NCBI GenBank assembly: GCA_019973155.2 | Contig: BPQB01000050.1 | Coordinates: 173,633-237,632, forward strand | DNA length: 64,000 nucleotides | Direction of reading: 5' to 3' | From: Phanerochaete sordida | Lineage: Eukaryota > Basidiomycota > Agaricomycetes > Polyporales > Phanerochaetaceae | In this document: piece by piece, positions 56,437 to 64,000 of the stretch | Layout of the letters: every line of letters starts with the position of its first letter | Numbering within the stretch: the first letter of the stretch is position 1 | The notes under the pieces: model-generated | Databases searched by the model: none | What the model was told of the DNA's origin: nothing | Seen by the model: only the letters and a program-made list of their open reading frames with translations | Position numbers and translations under genes: made by a program

Positions 56437-57870
56437 CTACAGTCTCTTATGATACTCACCGAATAACTCTTGCAAGAACGCGTCCATCGTGTCGTCGTTG
56501 TACTTCCGCGCCATCCACTCCATTCGCTGAGCGGTGGAGAGCGACATGGCTTCGCCACCGATGCTGACGCGGGTAGGGCTGGCGAGAAGCTCTTCCATGG
56601 TTGCACTCCAATAGTGCCCGCAGGTGACACCGTGAGCGAAGAGGTGGATTGATAGCCGCCGCGTAGACCCTTGAGTGAACGCCTCGCCGTCCAGAATGCT
56701 GCGAACGAGAATGAGGGCTGTTTCCTCACTGCAGCAGCTGATGGAGAATTCCGAAGTGCCACTGTCGCTCACGGCGAGGATCAAGTCCTCGACGCGGCGG
56801 AATAGAGCCAGGGCTTCTGTGGCATCTACTGGCGGCAGTCTAAACGATATCTTGTGAATATAAGACCGCGACTCGTCTTCGCGGTCTAACACAACCGAGA
56901 CTTGAACCAAGGTCCGTGAGCCTTCTACAGCGTCGGACTTGATGTTATAGCAAAACCTGTGCGGACCTTTCGCTTGCGCTAAACTCGCGAGATGACTAAA
57001 CGCGGACTACAGAGCAAGGGAGTGCTTACAGCTGGTAGTAGCCGCGGAGTCCATAACGCCCCCGTCAAAGGAGAGATTTGCGATCACATCGTTCTCGATA
57101 TTGTGAAAGGACATCAGCAGCTGAAGACGTTGTACCACAAGCGCTTCGACGCTATTGTTCAATATCGGCTGGAATCGATTGACGCAGAGGAGGTGGCACA
57201 GACGAATCCAGCTTGGGAGATCTGAGTGAGCATGGGCGGAATGTATGATTCGAACGCTTATGTTAGATGGGCGGCGATGTAGGAATGATCGTGGCGCTGT
57301 GGTGGCCATCAAATCTTCCTCGGAAAGAGTGACGTTCACGAGCTTCAGGTAGCAAATATGCAGCTCGTCTAGAAACCGAGCAACAGTGTCGAAACATGGC
57401 AGCTCGAGATCAACCAGCACGAGGCCGGTGATCTTTAAAGGCCGCGAGGGAATAGTCCTCGGCAGGGGCAGCAGCGGCGTTGTGGAAAAGCCGCCGCTAA
57501 TCTTCCAGTCTACGGTATTGATATTAAGCACATGCAAAAGTCTGAGGTGTATCTGGTGGCCCCAGGGTAAGCCGGACGAAGATCTGTCTTCGACGATGTG
57601 CAAATATTTGACGCAGCTTTGAAGAGGGCGGCCGAGGAAGTCAGGCGTGGTAGCGAAGTTGAGCAGTTGAGACGTGTCCTCCATGCTCCTCAGGGTGATG
57701 CAGTACCAGAGGACGCTGCGCAGCGATTTCGCCCAGTGGCGACAGGTCTGGCTGCAGGCGGCAAGCCCGCGCTTGGAAGGAGTACATGGATCCAAATCCC
57801 AATCGTCCAGATCCCACAGGATCTTGTCTACCAGTTCGTCTGGTAGAGCTGTACCTGTTGTATACGACAT
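56437..57870 (-). CDS. F-box-like protein, type A2 (unit 1)
   Basis: Start ATG 57868-57870 (MSYTTGT). F-box-like domain: ALPDELVDKILWDLDDWDLD, then GLAACSQTCRHWAKSLRSVL with ITLRSMEDTSQLLNFATT and DFLGRPLQSCVKYLHIVEDR. Middle: LPRTIPSRPLKITGLVLVDL, LPSWIRLCHLLCVNRFQP, LMSFHNIENDVIANLSFDGG. One intron near 56,970-57,030, exon 2 with LVQVSVVLDREDESRSYIHK, RSILDGEAFTQGSTRRLSIH, TMEELLASPTRVSIGGEAMS and LSTAQRMEWMARKYNDD, TMDAFLQELF. The unspliced frame ends at 56437; a GTGAGT right after QELFG suggests one more intron and a short extra exon. About 470 residues. Best resembles the A2 copy at 52.4 kb. Confidence 0.75.
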
Positions 57871-58360
57871 CAGAGCTTGCTCGCAGAGTAGAAGCGTACC
57901 GTTCCAGCACTGCGCTCCTGCAGTGAGCGTAGGGGGAAAAGATCTAGCAGGACACGAGTTCCCTTTGTCGTCGATGCCTTCTCAGCTTTTCGAACGCCGC
58001 CATACGTACAGACCCCGGGGAACACAGCCGTGTCAGCTGAGAGGTCCTCGAGGCAGCGCACGGGCAGTGCGCGCTGATCGGAGCGAGTCGCCCAAGGACG
58101 AACGAGGCCACCGCGGAACCTTCCTCAGGGTTCATATACGTCAGTATTGATGCAAGGACACAACGCAGAAAAACCTGTCCTAGGCTGCGTCCGCTGACCT
58201 CGGGGCTCCAAATCGGGGTGATCTCCTTCAGTCTATTCGGTGCGTGCAGGGTCCTTGAGAACGACTGGTGAGATTGCAGCCGTACTACGCAGCCCATTAA
58301 TCACGCTCTGATTGCTGATATCAGTTGAAGTCGACCCGAACAAGAGACGACGTACCCCCA
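57871..58360. other. spacer between A1 and A2 in unit 1
   Basis: 490 nt that should hold the A2 promoter and A1 3' end. The corresponding spacer is missing in unit 2. A minus-strand frame through it has no recognisable domain. Confidence 0.5.
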
Positions 58361-59843
58361 TCACGACCCTAGTGGCACCAAGCCTAGGGTCGCGGCCTCT
58401 ATAGATCCTACTGGCTGCGCGGCCGCCCGAAGTTCCTGCCGATACTCGTCTCGCCTATCCAACCACTGCCCACCGGCGTCCCTCGATCTCCGAAGCACCC
58501 ACTCCACGCGCTGAGCAGTAGTGAGCACGACGCGTGCGTCGCTCTCACCGACGGCAGTGGGCGCAGACATAATCTCCTCGAGAGAGTACCCAATGTGGAG
58601 CGGCAGCTCGACGACGATGCGCCTTAAAAACGTCTCCATGCGCCGCGCAAATACTTGCTGTTCGAGGATGCCGCCGAGCAGCTCCCGCACCGGCGTTGTG
58701 CTGTCAAAGATGATAGATAGTGGGTAGATCTCGTCGTCAGGCATTTTCTTGAACGTGGTGAGCAGTTCGGCGAAGGGATTGTACATTCTCTCGAGCAGCT
58801 CGTCGAGGAGCGTGACCAGAGCGGCGGGGGCAGCGGGCGGGCAGACGAACGACCTCTGCCTGATGTGCGCGGGGTTGTGGAACCAGTCGTCCGTCCAGAT
58901 GGTCGCAGAGGCGACGCCTTCGACGACGAAGCGGTATCCCAAGGGGGTCATGCGTCCTATATTAGAATTAGATCGGGTGTGCGTGCGCGGGGTTTGTGAG
59001 CTTACCATTCATCGTATCGGCGATGTCGCCCCAGACGGCGTTGACAGACAATGTCGGTATAGTGTTCCCGTGTTTGTGCAGCGACGTGCACAAATTGATG
59101 AACTTGATCAGCTGCGCCTGAAGGAGACCGTTTACCCGTGGGCGGGCTCGCTTGGCAAAAAGCAAGCAGATAAATTTGAGCCACAGCGGCAGGCTTGCGG
59201 TCCTTGTAACGCATTCTGTCGCCGAGACAAAGTGAAGCTCGGATGTCCGTCGACACAATGCCCGTTGAAGAGGGGAGAAGTCGGGACTCTGGTGTTGGAA
59301 GGTGATATTCTCCAGCTTGAGTCGCTCTAGGGGAAGATCGCATAGGATCGTGCCTAGATGCTGAAGAGACAGACGTGTACCAGCAATGGTGACGCAGCGT
59401 ACGCAGCTCGTCTTCATGGGGAGCGTGCGTGGAAGAGAGAGGAATAAAGCTCGCTCTCCGGCGAGCGTAGCGGCTCCCTGTAGCGTCCAGTACACTTCGG
59501 ACGGCGGACGCAAACGCAGGAACAGCCGGTGTGTCCATGAAGTGCGGGACAGCGCCGTGCAGTCCTCGACGATGTGCAGCGCGCGGATGCACCGCCGGAG
59601 CGTGCGGCCAAAGAGCGGCGGCGCGGCGAGGAGCACGAAGAGCTCGTCGACGTCGCGGGCACTCCGGAGCGTGATCCGCTGGAAGAGCATCGGACGGATT
59701 GCCTGCGCCCAGTGCCGACAAACCAAGCCGCACGATGCCAGGCCGCGCTTCGGCGGCGGGTCCCATGCGCCACCGTCGTGTAGCCGTACGAGGATCGCGT
59801 TGAGGGTTTCATCGGGTAGACATGTGCCTAGTGAGGGGGCCAT
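58361..59843 (-). CDS. F-box-like protein, type A1 (unit 1)
   Basis: Start ATG 59841-59843 (MAPSLGT). F-box-like domain: CLPDETLNAILVRLHDGGAW, then GLASCGLVCRHWAQAIRPML with RITLRSARDVDELFVLLAAP, nearly the same as the A1 copy at 54-55.4 kb. Later LHIVEDCTALSRTSWTHRL, FLSLPRTLPMKTSCVRCVTI, LWLKFICLLFAKRARP. One intron after DIADTMNG (donor GTAAGC), exon 2 with RMTPLGYRFVVEGVASATIW, GGILEQQVFARRMETFLRRI, LEEIMSAPTAVGESDARVVL and TTAQRVEWVLRRSRDAGGQW, RRDEYRQELRAAAQPVGSI, ending LGLVPLGS, stop TGA 58361-58363. About 480 residues. Presumed SCF adaptor. Confidence 0.78.
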
Positions 59844-59873
59844 CTGGTAAGGAGCGACAAGGCGTGATAGACG

Positions 59874-60560
59874 TTAGAGGACTATAAATATCGAAGAGGT
59901 GGTGAAGATGGATGGTATCAGGAAGTGGTCAGTGGAAATGGATGCGGTGCTCTTTGTGCAAGCCTCCTGCGCACAAGGTCTTAGGACGCCCAAAGCCAAG
60001 CGCTGCGGCGACAATACTCTAGCTCTAATCTCTGTCGCCTCACCTGAGAGTATGCGGAGACGCTCGCGCTGCGAGCAAGGGAGAGCGAGGTAGGAGCAAT
60101 ATGGCTGCCCCCGAAGGAGCAGTCGCCAGATACATTCGAGCGCCCGAACGCGACGCGCTTGGTGGGCGGGCGGGATGGGCACAGGTCGCGGCTGAGGTCT
60201 CTACAGGAGACGGATTCCTAACGCGAGGGTATCAGTGACGGTAGGATCAGAAGGGAGACGTTCGCAGGCGCGGTGATGGAGATGGAATTTGGTACTGCTG
60301 CGCGCACATACAGGGACAGCTTCTCCTGTACAGCCTCTCGTAGACTGCATCCTAGGATGCGCGCTGCGAGGCGCCGCAATTGTAATATAAGCCGTATTTG
60401 AGTTTGGAGTACGGGTGTACTTGGAAATGTTTTGACCTGTTGGCCAGGCATACCGTGACGGAAAATGTGGGGTCCAGCAGGACAGTGTATTCCGACAGTA
60501 TATTGTAGCAATATCGAGCGAATGGTCTGGTCGTTCCCTGCGCCACTGCCTTCTGTGATG
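59874..60560 (-). pseudogene. type-B F-box-like fragments upstream of unit 1
   Basis: Two minus-strand pieces, RLALGVLRPCAQEACTKS (about 59,940-60,010) and RLAARILGCSLREAVQEK (about 60,300-60,380), resemble CLAVRILGPLPEEAVH in the type-B fragment of unit 2. They are short and partly in different frames. Read as two decayed copies of the same type-B segment; assignment rests on about 15 residues each. Confidence 0.45.
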
Positions 60561-60707
60561 CACGAAGAAGAGCTGCTCTGCAGCTCAGTTTAGTGTGAGC
60601 TCCGCTGAAGTGCAAGGTATGGCTTACTCCTTGGCGCTGAGACCGTTTCTGCAAGTGTAGAAGCAGTAAAGGTATCTCGTCTCCGTCGAACTCCGAGGCT
60701 ATATGTT

Positions 60708-62133
60708 CTACGTGGTGTCCTCGGGCGGGAGATGCGCCAGCAAGCGGAGCGCGTTGTACGGTCCGCGCATCGCCGGATTGTTCTCAAACGTCAGGACCCT
60801 CCTAGTCTGGCGTTTGGTATTTCCTAGGATGCAGAGCAGCCCGCCTGCGGCAGCGTCGTGGTCAGGGTGCGGCGAGCCATCCGGCAGCGCGACGCCATGT
60901 ACCCGCACGATGATGGGCTTCTGCCAAAGGTAGCGCAAGTGCTGCCGGAGTGTGGACACCTCGAACGAGGCCGCCACGATACCTGAAGACGTGCGTCAGG
61001 ACATGAAGAAACGGCGACAGCAAGATTCCGCACCTGGTGCGGTGAAGGCCTTGATCGTGGGGCCTCCTTTCACCCGGAACGCCCACTGCTCGCGGTCGGG
61101 CTCGTGAACGACATGCCGCACGACGGTTTTCCCTTTGACTGCGCCGAGCAGCCACGTCTCGAGCGGACCGTCTAGTACGTCGGTGCGGCCCTGCCGCTTA
61201 AGGCGCAGCGCGAACGGCTGTCCGAACGCGCACAGGAGCTCTCGAGGGCGCCGCTGCGGGTCCGCATCCATGGCTTGCGTGAGCACGTCGCACTGCGCGA
61301 GTGCATCCGGCGCGAGGAGGCCGTCGCGCACGAGGAGCGCGCTGAGCGGCGGCGCGGCACCCTCGAGCGGGAGGAGGCGCACGGCCCAGGGCATGCCGTG
61401 CGGCTGCAGCAGGTCGTGCCCCGACGCAAAGCTGCTCGGGCTCGCGCTGGACGTCACGCGGAAGCGGACCTGGCCGGAGAGCGGGTGGAGGCCTTCGTGC
61501 GGGGGTTGGAAGTAGAGGAAGCCAGATGTGCCCGGTGGAAATTGGAGGTTCCGCCACCACGGATAGGGTGCTCCGAAGGAAATGGTTGTTGAACAGCTCG
61601 GCGCCCTTTGAAAAGGCTCTAAAGATTGCGTTATATCTTGCGTAAGTTTGAGCTGGCGTTGAACCTGCGTAGAGAGGTCGATATGACACTCTGGTGTCAG
61701 TTTGCGGTAATCCAGCGTGGGCAAGCTGAACTTGGCCGGCGAGCCATTTCCCTGTTACATGGTGAGAATACTGCCGCTACACGCAGCTCAGAGACTGCCC
61801 ATACCTCTGACGCATCGAGACCGCGCGTCTTCGCGGTAGAAAATAGGTTCCGTTGGAACGCGCAGCGTCCTACGAAAACCCACGACAATTTTCAGCTTCA
61901 GCTTCCGCTTGTGTCCATGGTCCAGTAACTAACCTCGGCTTACGCTTGCTGGGACCTTTAGCACATATATCATGCAAGATAAGTGCCAGGTGAAGCGTGG
62001 ATTTGAGCTGCGAATGGAGGTTGGGAACGACGCCATCCCGGGTTGGAAAACGTGGCAATTTGAATTTCCCCAGAAAGGACGAAAGACGCGCGAGGCGCTG
62101 CTCCCTCCTAGGTTGGACCGTGACCACCACCAT
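60708..62133 (-). CDS. uncharacterised agaricomycete protein, about 380 residues
   Basis: Five exons predicted. Start ATG 62131-62133: MVVVTVQPRREQRLARLSSF, then KFKLPRFPTRDGVVPNLHSQ and ALILHDICAKGPSK with a strong GTAAGC donor; RCAFQRNLFSTAKTRGLDA; then GNGSPAKFSLPTLDYRKL running into PYPWWRNLQFPPGTSGFLYF, LSGQVRFRVTSSASPSSFAS, DLLQPHGMPWAVRLLPLEG and LLVRDGLLAPDALAQ; and a last exon with QHLRYLWQKPIIVRVHGVA and RRVLTFENNPAMRGPYNALR, ending LPPEDTT, stop 60708-60710. The W-x-N-L-x-F-P-P-x-T-x-G-F-L-Y core is a pattern I associate with an unannotated agaricomycete family; function unknown, no signal peptide or membrane segment. All junctions are in phase. A GTAAGT/GACAG pair just upstream suggests a 5'UTR intron overlapping the neighbouring F-box gene. 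Confidence 0.65.
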
Positions 62134-62181
62134 CGCCTGTCCAGAGAGCAGAGCGTGCGTCCTAGCAATTGATACTTACCT
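62134..62181. promoter_or_regulatory. 48-nt divergent spacer between two start codons
   Basis: Only 48 nt separate the ATGs of the minus-strand gene (62133) and the plus-strand F-box gene (62182). Both leaders must overlap the other gene's 5' region. No TATA element inside. Confidence 0.5.
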
Positions 62182-63655
62182 ATGTCCGTGTCATTAGGAT
62201 CATGCTTTCCCGAAGAGATGCTCGACGCCATCCTCGTACGCCTAGACGACGGCGCCTGGTGGGGCCCTCCGATGCTGAAGCGAGGACTCGCATCGTGCAG
62301 CCTGGTTTGTCGGCACTGGGCGAAGGCAATCCGCCCCATGCTTTTCGCGCGCATCACACTCCGTAACGCAGACGAGGTAGAGCAGCTGCTCGCGTTTCTT
62401 GCTGCGCCCGCCCTCCTCGGCCAGACGGTCAGAAGCTACGTCCGCTCGCTACATATGATTGAAGACAGCGCATCACAAGCCTGCATCCCATGGTCTCATC
62501 AAATCTCTTTGTACCTTCCCCGTTTCTCGCCTGAAGTCAGCGTTTATTGGACGTTCGAGGGCTTGGTAGCGGAGGGTACCGACTCCGTTCCTTCGTTTCA
62601 ATGCCCTCGTCTTCCCCGACGACTGCCGCTGCAAACCTGCCAGTTTCGTCACGTCACCCTATCTCATCTACGACTTCCTTCTGTACGAAGCCTCGCTGAT
62701 CTCGTCAAAGACCTGCCGCCTACGGCCCTACGGCTTTTGGACGTCACCTTCGCAAGCGAGGATCCGGACCTCCTTCCTCTCCAACAGTCCTGGCCCTTCC
62801 GCTTTCAACCTCTCCTACGTGAACTGCACATAACGCGGTGCTTCAAGGGCTCTGCGGGGCTTGTGATGTGGCTCCAAATCTCATGTCTTCTCTTCGCCGG
62901 AAAGAAATATTCGCCTCCGAACGACGATGTCCAGACGTCAATGCTGAGCTTCCTTCATCTTTGTGTGTCGCTGCATGGACGTCAAGATAGCATGTCTGAC
63001 CTAAAAGCTAATATCCTGCCACTGCTTCGAGAAGACGGTGAGTTCGACGGTTTGCCTCTCCAGTTCAGTAAACATTGATCTCCAGGCAGATCTGGAGCAC
63101 ATCAACGGGTGGAACTATCACTATACTCTGAATGATATCGCCTCTTTGTACATCCGGACAGAAGACGGTATCCAGCCATGCATTGAATCCGCGTCGATCA
63201 CCTGCCCTCACCTCGACGACGCCGTGCTGACTGGTCTCGACCGGCTACCCAGCACATTCCTGGACACAGCATACAGCGAGCCTTATCCGACGTCCATCGA
63301 CCTCCGGTTCAAAAGCCCTGCATCGTGCAGACCCCTGCTCGCCGCCATCCTCGACGCACGCGTCTTCACGGCGCCATCGGCATTCGTGCTTCGCCGCTTT
63401 CGAGTCAGCCATCCCGACTCTCTAGGCTACACTGTCGCCGAGATCCTTTCGGCTCCGCGGATCGTCGGCGAGGGTGAACTGTGCGTTGCGCTCACCACCG
63501 CGCAGCGTGTCGAATGGGTGCTGCGCCAGGGTTACAGTGCGAACTTCGTGCGTTTCGACAAGCGGGACGAGTACCTGCGAGAGCTGCAGGATGCTGCTCG
63601 CGAGGCCGGGATGGTGGGGGCGATGGATGCAGGGGTTGTGCGAGTCGGTTCGTGA
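62182..63655 (+). CDS. F-box-like protein, type A (A3), only copy on plus strand
   Basis: Start ATG 62182 (MSVSLGS). F-box-like domain: CFPEEMLDAILVRLDDGAWW, then GLASCSLVCRHWAKAIRPML with RITLRNADEVEQLLAFLAAP. Later VRSLHMIEDSASQACIPWSH, LRLPSVRSLADLVKDLPP, LVMWLQISCLLFAGKKYSPP. The exon 1 donor is GTGAGT after LPLLREDG; the acceptor is CTCCAG at about 63,088; exon 2 begins DLEHINGWNYHYTLNDIASL and includes LAAILDARVFTAPSAFVLRR, YTVAEILSAPRIVGEGEL, LTTAQRVEWVLRQGYSANF, KRDEYLRELQDAAREAGMV, with the end DAGVVRVGS and stop TGA 63653-63655. About 480 residues. The tail matches A1 of unit 1 (V-x-L/V-G-S end), confirming the expected full C-terminus of the family. Confidence 0.8.
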
Positions 63656-64000
63656 CGAAGGTACGGCGTATCTTCGCCGCAGTGACTGTGCTCACCTATC
63701 GCTATTCAGGCCTGATCCAAGGATATTTTTGCTGGTATGTAGTATTAATCCGCCGTGCAGAAGGTCTCTATACTTGTACGGTCTCCCCCGGACAGCAATA
63801 CGGTAGCAGATTCGCTCTCATCCTCTCATGACGCGTCAACACTTCGCTCGCATACTGTATACAAGAAATCCCTTCGCTCCGCTCCGGGGAGGAGGCTATC
63901 TTACAACGAAACGCCTTTGCTGCGCTCCGGCTGGAAATTCGACCGCACGCTCCAAATCAAACGCAGCAACCTCGGGAACAAACGTCGCACGCCAATATCG
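63656..64000. other. right edge, no gene seen
   Basis: Downstream flank of the last F-box-like gene. No domain-bearing frame or RNA gene recognised. Confidence 0.4.

Overview
The window is nuclear DNA of a filamentous basidiomycete, most likely an agaricomycete (probably a polypore relative). The evidence is many short introns (about 45-70 nt, GT-AG with CTGAC/CTAAC-type branch points), GC-rich coding sequence, and families typical of Agaricomycetes: UstYa-like oxidases, a seven-helix orphan membrane protein, and F-box-like proteins in large numbers. Splice sites were placed by eye from frame continuity and from paralogues inside the window. Species assignment is inference.

Left part, 0.3-15 kb: three paralogous GNAT acetyltransferase genes (0.3-1.5, 7.9-8.9 and 9.4-10.4 kb, all minus) share intron positions. 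They are interrupted by a secreted GH78 alpha-L-rhamnosidase-like gene (2.2-4.5 kb) and an OTU cysteine protease (5.2-6.9 kb). A large gene for INCENP, the Aurora-kinase-binding scaffold of the chromosomal passenger complex, fills 11.1-15.1 kb.

Middle accessory island, 16-31 kb: two intact UstYa-family (DUF3328) genes, a decayed third copy, a type II membrane protein with a large secreted-side domain, a decayed FAD-dependent monooxygenase, a divergent inverted repeat of about 125 bp around it, a seven-helix membrane protein, a fourth unrelated GNAT, and a possible small secreted protein. Much of this island is non-coding or degenerate. It looks like an eroding specialised-metabolism region, but I found no peptide precursor or backbone synthase.

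Right part, 31-64 kb: nine F-box-like genes in two sequence types, called A and B here, plus several type-B fragments. They are mixed with single-copy housekeeping genes: dienelactone hydrolase, MCD4/PIG-N (GPI-anchor synthesis), a mitochondrial oxodicarboxylate carrier, SRP9, and three uncharacterised genes. Between 52 and 60.5 kb a unit of [B fragment - A1 gene - A2 gene] is present twice in tandem. In one copy the two F-box genes are joined with no spacer and no stop codon between them.

The most noteworthy observations are the duplicated and fused F-box unit, microexons of 5, 7 and 14 nt that carry family signature residues in the carrier and the GH78 gene, GC-AG introns, three back-to-back near-perfect hairpins at 34 kb, and the decaying UstYa/monooxygenase island.
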